64,000 nt of DNA from Duganella aceris (lineage in GTDB: Bacteria > Pseudomonadota > Gammaproteobacteria > Burkholderiales > Burkholderiaceae_D). Location of the stretch: NCBI RefSeq assembly GCF_011090165.1, contig NZ_JAADJT010000009.1:248001-312000 (forward strand). The letters run 5' to 3'. The translations under genes and the position numbers were made by a program. A model generated the notes under the pieces. The model ran no database searches and was not told where the DNA came from. It was given only the letters and a program-made list of their open reading frames with translations. This document shows positions 25,586 through 34,084 of this stretch, in pieces; within the stretch, counting starts at the first letter, position 1, and each line of letters starts with the position of its first letter.

Positions 25586-27156
25586 TGCGTTTTCGCCGCG
25601 CCAATCCGAACGATCCCCCCAAGCCGCAACGTTCCACCCGGGGCCGGATGCTGATCACCGGCCTGGCCGGCGCGCTGTGCGTGTTCGCCTTCGCCCCGTT
25701 CGGCTGGTGGCCGCTGGAGATCCTCGGCCTGGCGACCTTGTTCTATCAGGTGCTGCGCAGCGCCGACGTCAAGTCCGCCGCGCTGATCGGCTGGGCCTTC
25801 GGCTTCGGCTGGACCGCCGCCGGCACCCACTGGCTCTACGTTTCGCTGCATACCTACGGCGCCATGCCGGCGCCGCTGGCGGTGGCCGCCGTGCTGCTGC
25901 TGGCCGCCTGCATGGCGATCTACGTCGCGCTGGCGATGGGCGGCGCGGCCTGGCTGCGCAAGCGTTGGACCCTGCCGCTGCCGGCCGCCAACCTGCTGGT
26001 GCTGCCGGCGATGTGGGCGCTGTTCGAATGGATACGCGGCTGGCTGTTCACCGGTTTCCCGTGGCTGTCGGCCGGCTACGCCCACAACCACAGCCCGCTG
26101 GCCGGCTACGCGCCGATCATCGGCATGTACGGCCTCGGCTGGCTGGCGGCGGTGATCGCCGGCGCGCTGCTGTTGCTGTTGCACCGCACGCGCCTGCAGG
26201 CGGGCGGCCTGATCGTCGCGATCTCGGCGGCCGGCGTCGGCCTGAGCTTCCTGCAATGGACCTACCCGGAAGGCAAGCCGATCTCGGTGCGTCTGTTGCA
26301 AGGCAATATCCCGCAGGAAGAAAAATTCAACGGCGCCAAGGTGATGGCGACCATGAAGCTGTACCAGGACGCCATCATGGCCGCCCCGGCCGACCTGATC
26401 GCCACGCCGGAGACGGCGGTGGTGATGCTGCCGCAGCAGCTGCCGCCGGACTACCTGTCCGGCATCGCGCAATTCCTCAACAAGACCAACAGCAATCTGA
26501 TCCTCGGCATCCCGCTGGCGGACAGCCAGACCGCCTACTTCAACAGCGTGATCGGCATCCCGTCCAGGCTGGGGTCGAGCTACTACCGCTACGACAAGCA
26601 CCACCTGGTGCCGTACGGCGAATTCATCCCGCTCGGCTTCCGCTGGTTCGTCAACCTGATGTCGATCCCGCTGGGCGACATGACCAGCGGCCGCGACATC
26701 CAGCCGGCGTTCCCGATCAAGGACCAGCGCGTGCTGCCGAACATCTGCTACGAAGACTTGTTCGGCGAAGAGATCGCCGAGCAGCTGAACAATCCGGCGC
26801 AGGGCCAGAAGCCCGCCACCATGCTGCTCAACACCTCCAACCTGGCCTGGTTCGGCGACACCATCGCCATCCCGCAGCACTTGCAGATCTCGCAGATGCG
26901 CACGCTGGAGACCGGCCGCCCGATGCTGCGCGCGACCAACACCGGCGCCACCGCCATCATCAACGGCGCGGGCGTGATCGTCGAACAGCTGCCGGTCAAC
27001 ACCTACGGCGTGCTGGCGGCGCAGGTGCAAGGCACGGCCGGCAGCACCCCGTATATCCTGTGGGGGAACAAGCTGTTCCTGGCCTTGGCCGCGCTGTCGC
27101 TGGCAGGCGCCTGGTTTTGGGCGCGCCGCGCAAAAAACCGGCCAAAAGCCGCTTAA
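25585..27156 (+). CDS. lnt: apolipoprotein N-acyltransferase
   Basis: A 523-residue inner-membrane enzyme that adds the third acyl chain to lipoproteins. About six N-terminal membrane segments are followed by a nitrilase-like periplasmic domain. The catalytic triad residues are present: Glu in TPETAVVM, Lys in YDKHHLVPYGEFIP and Cys in PNICYEDLFG. It overlaps corC by one base and ends the phoH operon. It would act on the several lipoproteins seen in this window. Confidence 0.95.
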   Translation: MRFRRANPNDPPKPQRSTRGRMLITGLAGALCVFAFAPFGWWPLEILGLATLFYQVLRSADVKSAALIGWAFGFGWTAAGTHWLYVSLHTYGAMPAPLAVAAVLLLAACMAIYVALAMGGAAWLRKRWTLPLPAANLLVLPAMWALFEWIRGWLFTGFPWLSAGYAHNHSPLAGYAPIIGMYGLGWLAAVIAGALLLLLHRTRLQAGGLIVAISAAGVGLSFLQWTYPEGKPISVRLLQGNIPQEEKFNGAKVMATMKLYQDAIMAAPADLIATPETAVVMLPQQLPPDYLSGIAQFLNKTNSNLILGIPLADSQTAYFNSVIGIPSRLGSSYYRYDKHHLVPYGEFIPLGFRWFVNLMSIPLGDMTSGRDIQPAFPIKDQRVLPNICYEDLFGEEIAEQLNNPAQGQKPATMLLNTSNLAWFGDTIAIPQHLQISQMRTLETGRPMLRATNTGATAIINGAGVIVEQLPVNTYGVLAAQVQGTAGSTPYILWGNKLFLALAALSLAGAWFWARRAKNRPKAA

Positions 27157-27248
27157 TCTCTACAGCCTCCCAGTAAAACCCGCTAAAATTGCCGCTTTAG
27201 CGAAACCGCAACCGCGCGCTTTTTTTGGCGCGCCACCGACCACACAAG

Positions 27249-28166
27249 ATGCTGACATTTCAACAAATTATCCTGACCTTGCAAACCTACTGGGACAAGC
27301 AAGGCTGCGCCCTGCTCCAGCCGTACGACATGGAAGTCGGCGCCGGCACCTTCCACACCGGCACCTTCCTGCGCGCGATCGGCCCGGAGCCTTGGCGCGC
27401 CGCCTACGTGCAACCGTCGCGCCGCCCGAAGGATGGCCGCTACGGCGAGAACCCGAACCGTGGCCAGCACTACTACCAGTACCAGGTGGTGATGAAGCCG
27501 GCGCCGGAAAACATCCTCGACCTGTATCTGGGTTCGCTGGAAGCGCTGGGCCTGGACCTGAAGCAGAACGACGTCCGTTTCGTCGAGGATGACTGGGAAT
27601 CGCCGACGCTGGGCGCCTGGGGCCTGGGTTGGGAAGTCTGGCTGAACGGCATGGAGGTGACGCAGTTCACCTACTTCCAGCAGGTCGGCGGCCTGGATTG
27701 CAAGCCGGTGCTGGGCGAGATCACCTACGGCATCGAGCGCCTGGCGATGTACCTGCAGGGCGTCGAGAATATGTACGACCTGGTCTGGACCACGTGGGAA
27801 GAGAATGGCGTCACCAAATCGCTGAAGTACGGCGACGTGTTCCATCAAAACGAAGTGGAGCAGTCGGCCTACAACTTCGAGCATTCGAACACCGAACTGC
27901 TGTTCGCGCAGTTCAACAACCACGAATCGGAAGCCAAGCGCCTGATCGAGCTGCAACTGACGCTGCCGGCCTATGAGCAGATCATGAAGGCCTCGCACAG
28001 CTTCAACCTGCTGGACGCGCGCGGCGCGATCTCGGTGACCGAGCGCGCCGCCTACATCGGCCGCGTGCGCACCTTGTCGCGCCTGGTCGCGCAGGCCTAC
28101 TACGATTCGCGTGAGCGCCTGGGCTTCCCTATGGCACCTACGGCTGCCGCTGAACAAACTGTATAA
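27249..28166 (+). CDS. glyQ: glycyl-tRNA synthetase alpha subunit
   Basis: A 305-residue class II synthetase subunit. Family signatures are LLQPYDMEVGAGTFHTGTFL, YVQPSRRPKDGRYGENPNR and EVWLNGMEVTQFTYFQQVGG. ATG 27249 is preferred over an in-frame upstream codon because the conserved start is MLTFQQIIL. It pairs with glyS five bases downstream to form the alpha2-beta2 enzyme used by many Gram-negatives. A TAAAAT hexamer at 27184-27189 could be its -10 box. Confidence 0.96.
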   Translation: MLTFQQIILTLQTYWDKQGCALLQPYDMEVGAGTFHTGTFLRAIGPEPWRAAYVQPSRRPKDGRYGENPNRGQHYYQYQVVMKPAPENILDLYLGSLEALGLDLKQNDVRFVEDDWESPTLGAWGLGWEVWLNGMEVTQFTYFQQVGGLDCKPVLGEITYGIERLAMYLQGVENMYDLVWTTWEENGVTKSLKYGDVFHQNEVEQSAYNFEHSNTELLFAQFNNHESEAKRLIELQLTLPAYEQIMKASHSFNLLDARGAISVTERAAYIGRVRTLSRLVAQAYYDSRERLGFPMAPTAAAEQTV

Positions 28167-28171
28167 ATAAT

Positions 28172-30280
28172 ATGACTCAAACTCTGCTCATCGAACTGCT
28201 GACCGAAGAACTGCCGCCGAAGGCGCTCGCCAAACTGGGCACCGCCTTCGCCGACGGCATCGTCAAAGGCCTGAAATCGCGCGACTTCCTGGAAGACGAC
28301 AGCGTCGCCACGTCGTACGCCACACCACGCCGCCTGGCCGTGTCGATCACCAAGGTGCGCGCTACCTCGCCGGACAAGGCGATCCGCGAAAAAGTGCTGC
28401 CGGTGTCGGTCGCGCTGGACGCCGCCGGCAACGGCACGCCGCCGCTGGCCAAGAAACTGGCCGCGCTGGGCTTCCCCGACCTGACCGTGGCCGATCTGGA
28501 ACGCGCGCAGGACGGCAAGGCCGAAAGCTTCTTCTACACCTACACGGCGGCCGGCAGCGCGCTGCAAGCCGGCCTGCAAACGGCGCTGGAGGAATCCGTC
28601 GCCAAGCTGCCGATTCCTAAAGTGATGAGCTACCAGCGCCCAGACGGCGCCACGGTGCAATTCGTGCGTCCGGCGCACAGCCTGATCGCGCTGCACGGCG
28701 CGACGGTGCTGCCACTGACGCTGCTGGGCCTGACCGCGTCCAACGTCAGCGAAGGCCATCGCTTCCTGACCGCGCCGGGCCAGCGCGCCGTCACCATCGC
28801 CAACGCCGACAGCTACGCCGCCACGCTGGCAAGCGAAGGCAAGGTACTGGCCGGCGTCGAACAGCGCAAGGAACAGATCCGCGCCGAGCTGCTGGCCAAG
28901 GCCGGCGCCGACCAGGTCCTGATGCCTGAAGCGCTGCTGGACGAAGTGGCCGCGCTGGTCGAATGGCCGGTGGTCTACGAATGCAATTTCGAGGAAGAGT
29001 TCCTGGCCGTGCCGCAGGAATGCCTGATCCTGACCATGCAGACCAACCAAAAATACTTCGCGCTGACCGACGCCAGCGGCAAGCTGCGCTCGCGCTTCCT
29101 GATCGTCTCCAACATCGCCACCGACACGCCGGCCGCCATCATCGACGGCAACGAGCGCGTGGTGCGTCCGCGCCTGTCGGACGCCAAGTTCTTCTTCGAG
29201 CAGGACAAGAAGAAGACGCTGGAATCGCGTCTGCCGCTGCTGGACAAGATCGTCTACCACAACAAGCTGGGCACCCAGGCCGCGCGCGGCGAACGCGTCG
29301 CAGCATTGGCCGGATACATCGCCACCGCCATCGGCGGCGACGCCACACTGGCGATGCGCGCCGCCAAGCTCTCGAAGGCCGACCTGGTCACCGAGATGGT
29401 CGGCGAGTTCCCTGAGCTGCAAGGCATCATGGGCACCTACTACGCCCGCAACGACGGCGAGCCGGAAGATGTGGCCTTGGCCGCGTCCGAGCACTACCAG
29501 CCGCGCTTCGCCGGCGACGCGCTGCCGTCGACCGTCACCGGCACCGCCGTGGCGCTGGCCGACAAGCTGGAAACCCTGGTCGGCATCTGGGCCATCGGCC
29601 TGGCGCCGACCGGCGACAAGGATCCGTTCGCGCTGCGCCGCCACGCGCTGGGCGTGCTGCGCATGCTGATCGAGAAGCGTTTGCCGCTGTCGATCAGCGC
29701 CCTGCTGGCGCAGGCCGCGCAGCTGTTCACCTTCGTGGCAGGCTTCAAGGACCCGAGCGCCGACGTCACCACCTTCATGATCGACCGCCTGCGCGGCATC
29801 CTGCGCGAGCGCGGCTTCTCGCCGAACGAGATCGAAGCGGTGGTGGCGCAGAACCCGGACCGCCTGGACGACATCGTGCAGCGCCTGGAAGCGGTGCAAG
29901 CCTTCGCCGCGCTGGCCGAATCGGCCTCGCTGGCCGCCGCCAACAAGCGCATCACCAACATCCTGAAGAAGAACGAGGAAGCCTTGGCCGCTGCCGGCGA
30001 ATCCGGCGTCAACGTCTCGCTGCTGCAGGACGCGGCCGAGATCAACCTCAACGCCGCCGTGATCCGCGTGCTGCCGGAGATCGACGCGGCGTTCAACCGC
30101 GGCGACTTCGCCGGCACGCTGAAAACGCTGGCGCAGTTGCGCGACGACGTCGACGCCTTCTTCAACGACGTCATGGTCATGGCCGAGGATGTCGCGCTGC
30201 GCAACAACCGTCTGGCGCTGCTGTCGTCCCTGCACGGCATGATGAACCGCGTCGCCGACATCTCGAAACTGGCGGCGTAA
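28172..30280 (+). CDS. glyS: glycyl-tRNA synthetase beta subunit
   Basis: A 702-residue protein with the standard beginning LLIELLTEELPPKALAKLG and the conserved block RPRLSDAKFFFEQDKK in the central HD-like domain. The C-terminal anticodon-binding region is Ala rich. The length is normal for the family (about 690-710). It lies directly behind glyQ and ahead of gmhB. Confidence 0.96.
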   Translation: MTQTLLIELLTEELPPKALAKLGTAFADGIVKGLKSRDFLEDDSVATSYATPRRLAVSITKVRATSPDKAIREKVLPVSVALDAAGNGTPPLAKKLAALGFPDLTVADLERAQDGKAESFFYTYTAAGSALQAGLQTALEESVAKLPIPKVMSYQRPDGATVQFVRPAHSLIALHGATVLPLTLLGLTASNVSEGHRFLTAPGQRAVTIANADSYAATLASEGKVLAGVEQRKEQIRAELLAKAGADQVLMPEALLDEVAALVEWPVVYECNFEEEFLAVPQECLILTMQTNQKYFALTDASGKLRSRFLIVSNIATDTPAAIIDGNERVVRPRLSDAKFFFEQDKKKTLESRLPLLDKIVYHNKLGTQAARGERVAALAGYIATAIGGDATLAMRAAKLSKADLVTEMVGEFPELQGIMGTYYARNDGEPEDVALAASEHYQPRFAGDALPSTVTGTAVALADKLETLVGIWAIGLAPTGDKDPFALRRHALGVLRMLIEKRLPLSISALLAQAAQLFTFVAGFKDPSADVTTFMIDRLRGILRERGFSPNEIEAVVAQNPDRLDDIVQRLEAVQAFAALAESASLAAANKRITNILKKNEEALAAAGESGVNVSLLQDAAEINLNAAVIRVLPEIDAAFNRGDFAGTLKTLAQLRDDVDAFFNDVMVMAEDVALRNNRLALLSSLHGMMNRVADISKLAA

Positions 30281-30295
30281 ATGGGTGCGCCGTCC

Positions 30296-30862
30296 ATGAA
30301 ACTGATCATCCTCGATCGCGACGGCGTCATCAACCATGATTCGCCGGACTTCATCAAATCGCCGGCCGAGTGGATCCCGATCCCCGGCTCGATGGAAGCG
30401 ATCGCGCGGCTGAACCAGGCCGGCTACCGGGTGGTGGTGGCGTCGAACCAGTCTGGCATCGCCCGCGAGTTCTTCGACATGACCATCCTCAACGCGATCC
30501 ACCAGAAGATGCACAACCTGGCGCAGCAGGTCGGCGCCGACATCGACGCGGTGTTCTTCTGCCCGCACGCGGCGGCCGACAATTGCGACTGCCGCAAGCC
30601 GAAACCGGGCATGTTCACCGAAATCTCGCAGCGCTACAAGGTCAGCCTGAAAGGCGTGCCGGTGGTGGGCGACTCGCTGCGCGACCTGCAGGCCGGCTAT
30701 GTCAGCGGCTGCGTGCCTTATCTGGTCCTGACCGGCAAAGGCGAGAAAACGCAAACCACGGGTGGCCTGCCGCCCGGTACAATGACTTTCCCGGATCTGG
30801 CGGCGATGGTCACCCACCTGCTGAAAACCAGCGCCCCGCCGGCGCTGCACATCGTTAGCTAA
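30296..30862 (+). CDS. gmhB: D-glycero-beta-D-manno-heptose 1,7-bisphosphate 7-phosphatase
   Basis: A 188-residue HAD phosphatase of the histidinol-phosphatase subgroup. The nucleophile motif is LDRDGVIN, followed by SNQSGIAR (motif II) and the zinc-binding loop CPH plus CDCRKPKPGM. GDSLRDLQAG supplies the acidic motif. It makes ADP-heptose precursor for the lipopolysaccharide core, used by the waaC product encoded at 35362. An alternative start at 30281 immediately follows the glyS stop; MKLIILDRDG is the usual N-terminus, so 30296 was chosen. Confidence 0.9.
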   Translation: MKLIILDRDGVINHDSPDFIKSPAEWIPIPGSMEAIARLNQAGYRVVVASNQSGIAREFFDMTILNAIHQKMHNLAQQVGADIDAVFFCPHAAADNCDCRKPKPGMFTEISQRYKVSLKGVPVVGDSLRDLQAGYVSGCVPYLVLTGKGEKTQTTGGLPPGTMTFPDLAAMVTHLLKTSAPPALHIVS

Positions 30863-30884
30863 TACAAGTTTTTTGGAGTCTGCA

Positions 30885-31625
30885 TTGGGTCATCCCGTTC
30901 TGTTCTTACGTTCCCTGGTGTTCACCATCATCATGGTGATCTCGACCATCATCTGGGCCTGCGTCTGCTTTTTGGCGGCGCCGCTGCCGTACAACAAGCG
31001 CTTCTGGGTCACCGCGCGCTGGAACGTGTTCATGATCTGGTGCCTCAAGGTCATCTGCGGCATCCGCTACGAAATCAAGGGCGCCGAGAATTTCCCGGAC
31101 GCGCCGGCGGTGGTGCTGTCCAAGCACCAGTCGGCGTGGGAGACCATCTTCCTGTTGCCGAACATGCCGCGCCCATTGGTGTTCGTGTTCAAGAAGGAGA
31201 TCCTGTACATTCCCTTCTTCGGCTGGGCGATGGCGCTGCTGCGCATGATCCCGATCGACCGCTCGCAGGGCAAGAACGCGTTCAAGCACGTGGTCAACCA
31301 CGGCAAGCGCCGCCTCGCGGACGGCCAGTGGATTATCATGTTCCCGGAGGGGACGCGGATCCCGGTCGGCCAGGCCGGCAAGTACAAGAGCGGCGGCACC
31401 CGCCTCGCCATCGAGACCGGCGCGGTGGTGGTGCCGATTGCCCACAACTCCGGCGAGTGCTGGCCAAAAAACTCTTTCATCAAACGGCCCGGCCTTGTTA
31501 CAGTATCGATAGGTAAGCCAATTTCGCCGGAAGGCCAGACGCCGGACGGCATGATGCAACAGGTGGAAAATTGGATAGAATCAGAAATGCGCGTCATTTC
31601 GCCCCACGCCTACAGCGCTGGCTAG
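30885..31625 (+). CDS. plsC: 1-acylglycerol-3-phosphate O-acyltransferase
   Basis: A 246-residue inner-membrane acyltransferase. An N-terminal hydrophobic segment (VFTIIMVISTIIWACVCFLA) is followed by motif I KHQSAWET, which has Glu where the usual HX4D motif has Asp, and motif III FPEGTRIPVG. It converts lysophosphatidic acid to phosphatidic acid. The start is TTG 30885 with GGAG six bases upstream; the in-frame TTG 30873 is less well placed. The next gene begins inside its 3' end. Confidence 0.88.
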   Translation: MGHPVLFLRSLVFTIIMVISTIIWACVCFLAAPLPYNKRFWVTARWNVFMIWCLKVICGIRYEIKGAENFPDAPAVVLSKHQSAWETIFLLPNMPRPLVFVFKKEILYIPFFGWAMALLRMIPIDRSQGKNAFKHVVNHGKRRLADGQWIIMFPEGTRIPVGQAGKYKSGGTRLAIETGAVVVPIAHNSGECWPKNSFIKRPGLVTVSIGKPISPEGQTPDGMMQQVENWIESEMRVISPHAYSAG

Positions 31626-32587
31626 ACGACCTCGCGACGCTGGTGAAGCCGGCGTCGCCCGATGTCAACCAGCTTGACCTGTTCGGACGGGAGGCACAGT
31701 CGCCGGCTGCTGTGAAGCCGGTGTATACCGCCCCTGTCTGGACGGTGCCCGCGCCATCCGCATCGAATTCCCCTCCTCCCGTTTCTCCCTATGTCGCGCC
31801 ACCCGCGACCGCCGTGCCGGTCAAGCCGCGCGCGCTGGTGGTGCCGCCGTCGGACCAGCCGCCCAAGCGCCAGCTGATGGTCGGCGAATTCATCCTCGAA
31901 TACGAACTGCGTCGCTCGACGCGGCGCTCGATCGGCTTCATGATCGACGACGACGGTCTGCGCGTGACCGCGCCCAAGCGCATCAGCATCGCCGAAATCG
32001 ACAACGCCATACGCACCAAGCAGCACTGGATCCTCAGCAAGCTGAAAGAACGGCGCGAACGCCGCGCCGCGCGGCTGGAAAAGCCGCCGATCGAATGGAT
32101 CGACGGCGCGCAACTGCCCTATCTCGGCGCCGACATCACGCTGCGGCTGCTGGTCGGCGGCCGTAATCGCAGCAGCTACAATCCGGCGACGCGCGAACTG
32201 TCGATGGTGCTGGTGCCCGGCGCCACCGAGACGCTGCTGCGCGAGCGCGTCAAGGCCTGGTATCAGCAGGAGGCCAAGGTGCTGTTCGAGCAGCGGCTGG
32301 ACGTCTACGCCGAGCGGCTTGGGGTGCGCTATCACTCTTTCGGCCTGTCGTCGGCCGGCACCCGCTGGGGCTCGTGCACGGCCGACCGCAAGATCCGCCT
32401 GAACTGGAAACTGATCCACTTCTCGCAACCGCTGATCGATTACGTCATCGCCCACGAACTATCGCACATCCTGGAGATGAACCACAGCGCGCAGTTCTGG
32501 AACACGGTCGGCAGCATCTACCCCGAATACGAAGAAGCCAAGAACCTGCTGCGCAAGCGCGCGCAGGAGCTTCCGGTCCTGTTCTAA
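31571..32587 (+). CDS. YgjP/DUF45-type M48-like metallopeptidase
   Basis: Up to 338 residues. The C-terminal 190 residues match the YgjP (SprT-like) family: GTRWGSCTADRKIRLNWKLI, then the zinc motif HELSHILEMNHSAQFW. The N-terminal 100 residues include a Pro/Val/Ala-rich linker (residues about 45-90). The start is uncertain: TTG 31571 overlaps plsC by 55 bases, and GTG 31643 is the next option. Family members are putative housekeeping zinc proteases found next to plsC or restriction genes. The substrate is unknown. Confidence 0.82.
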   Translation: MDRIRNARHFAPRLQRWLDDLATLVKPASPDVNQLDLFGREAQSPAAVKPVYTAPVWTVPAPSASNSPPPVSPYVAPPATAVPVKPRALVVPPSDQPPKRQLMVGEFILEYELRRSTRRSIGFMIDDDGLRVTAPKRISIAEIDNAIRTKQHWILSKLKERRERRAARLEKPPIEWIDGAQLPYLGADITLRLLVGGRNRSSYNPATRELSMVLVPGATETLLRERVKAWYQQEAKVLFEQRLDVYAERLGVRYHSFGLSSAGTRWGSCTADRKIRLNWKLIHFSQPLIDYVIAHELSHILEMNHSAQFWNTVGSIYPEYEEAKNLLRKRAQELPVLF

Positions 32588-32603
32588 CTCCACGAAAGTC
32601 GTC

Positions 32604-34028
32604 ATGACACTGTTTACCCGCCTTGCGCAGGCGTCGCTGCTGCTTGCCTTCTGCCTCAGCGCCAGCGCCGCCGCGCCCCGATACACCGCCTCCCCGTGCA
32701 TCGGCGACTTTTCCGGCGTCGCGCAGAAAGTCGAATGCGGCACGCTCAGCGTCGATGAAACCGCCGGCAAATCGAACGGACGACGGGTAGCGATGCCGGT
32801 CGCGGTGGTGCGCGCCGCGCATCCGCGCGCCGGCCAGCCGCCGGTGATCTACCTGCACGGTGGGCCGGGCAGCAGCGCGCTGGCCAACCTGCCGGACATG
32901 CTGCGCGGACCGGTCGGCCGCGAGCTGGTGGCGCAGGACCAGGACTGGATCTTCTTCGACCAGCGCGGCGGCCACCTGACCGCGCCGGTGCTCGATTGCG
33001 GCGACGCCGCGCTGAACGACCTCGGGCCGCTGTCCGACGTATCGGCGCGCCAGCTGAGCGCCTGCGGCGCGCGCCACGCGGCGGCCGGCGTCGACCTGGG
33101 CAGCTACAACTCGACGGCGGTGGCGCGCGACGTGCAGGATCTGCGCCGCGCGCTGAAGCTGGAGCGCTTCGACCTGTTCGGCGTGTCGTACGGCACCCGG
33201 GTGGGCTTCGCGGTGCTGAGCCACGCGCCGCAGGGCGTGCGCGCGGCGGTGCTGGATTCGGTATGGTCGCCGGACGCCACCTGGACCGAAGGCTCGCCGC
33301 TGGTGGTGTCGCGCGCGGTGGCGCTGATCTTCCGCTTGTGCGGCGCCGACCCGGCCTGCCACGCGGCCTATCCGGATCCGGCCGCGCTGTTGCGGCAGAC
33401 GGCGCAGCGTTTCCTGGATGCGCCGCAGAAATCTGCCTCGGGCCAGAGCTACAGCGCGACCGACCTGGGCGCCTTCCTGATGGACGCGGTCTACGATCCG
33501 GACGGCGCGCGCAGCCTGCCGCGCGACGTCGCGGCGATCGCCGCCGGCGACTTCAGCGCCATCGACGCGCAAGCGTTCACGCGCGGCTACGCCAAGGCGC
33601 AGCACATGGCCTTCCTGTGCAAGGAAGAGATCCCGTTCGAGCGGCGCGACCACGTCGCCGACGGCACCGCCGGCGATCCGGTGGCGCAACTGGCGGTGGC
33701 GTCGTTGCAGCGCTATTTCGACGTCTGCCCGTCGTACCCGGTCGGCGCCATCGACCCGGGCGAGGCCAAACCGCTGCGCAGCGCGGTGCCGACGCTGTTC
33801 ATCGCGCCCGAGATCGATCCCGGCTGCCCGCCCGAAATGGCGGCCGCCACCGCCAAATTGTTCAGCCACGGCCAGCTGGCGCAGATCCCGAACGTCACCC
33901 ACGGCGCCTTCCGCACCAGCGCCTGCACCCGCAGCCTGGTGCGCGCCTACCTGCGCGATCCGTCGGCGGCGCCGGACCTGTCCTGCCTCTCGCCGGAACA
34001 TGACAAGTTCGTCTTCACGCTGAAGTAG
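32604..34028 (+). CDS. secreted alpha/beta hydrolase (tripeptidyl aminopeptidase-like)
   Basis: A 474-residue protein with a signal peptide (LAQASLLLAFCLSASAAA). It has the oxyanion motif HGGPGSS, the nucleophile elbow GVSYGT, the acid in APEIDPGCPPE and the catalytic His in NVTHGAF. Eight or more cysteines point to periplasmic disulfides. The C-terminal part resembles the TAP-like domain of Streptomyces tripeptidyl aminopeptidases and proline iminopeptidases. A peptidase cutting near proline is plausible but not shown. It converges with waaA. Confidence 0.85.
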   Translation: MTLFTRLAQASLLLAFCLSASAAAPRYTASPCIGDFSGVAQKVECGTLSVDETAGKSNGRRVAMPVAVVRAAHPRAGQPPVIYLHGGPGSSALANLPDMLRGPVGRELVAQDQDWIFFDQRGGHLTAPVLDCGDAALNDLGPLSDVSARQLSACGARHAAAGVDLGSYNSTAVARDVQDLRRALKLERFDLFGVSYGTRVGFAVLSHAPQGVRAAVLDSVWSPDATWTEGSPLVVSRAVALIFRLCGADPACHAAYPDPAALLRQTAQRFLDAPQKSASGQSYSATDLGAFLMDAVYDPDGARSLPRDVAAIAAGDFSAIDAQAFTRGYAKAQHMAFLCKEEIPFERRDHVADGTAGDPVAQLAVASLQRYFDVCPSYPVGAIDPGEAKPLRSAVPTLFIAPEIDPGCPPEMAAATAKLFSHGQLAQIPNVTHGAFRTSACTRSLVRAYLRDPSAAPDLSCLSPEHDKFVFTLK

Positions 34029-34052
34029 GCGCGCCGCTCACGTCCAAGCCCA

Positions 34053-34076
34053 TGTCCGAATGTCGGCACTGACACC
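34053..34076. repeat. REP-like half element (type 1, single arm)
   Basis: A 24-base copy of the outer arm of the type 1 palindromes (ends CGGCACTGACACC), identical to the right arms at 11832-11855 and 62082-62105. The opposite arm is missing. It sits in the 56-base gap between the convergent hydrolase and waaA genes. Confidence 0.85.
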
Positions 34077-34084
34077 GGGGGTTA

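Noticed and set aside
27214..27233. GCGCGC / GCGCGC hairpin with a seven-T loop just upstream of glyQ
   Set aside because: Thought of as a terminator or leader control, but the T run is in the loop rather than after the stem and the arms are simple GC repeats. No evidence of function.
28100..30850. A 916-codon minus-strand frame opposite glyS and gmhB
   Set aside because: Antisense shadow: composition is Arg/Gln/His/Val rich, and glyS and gmhB on the plus strand are unmistakable.
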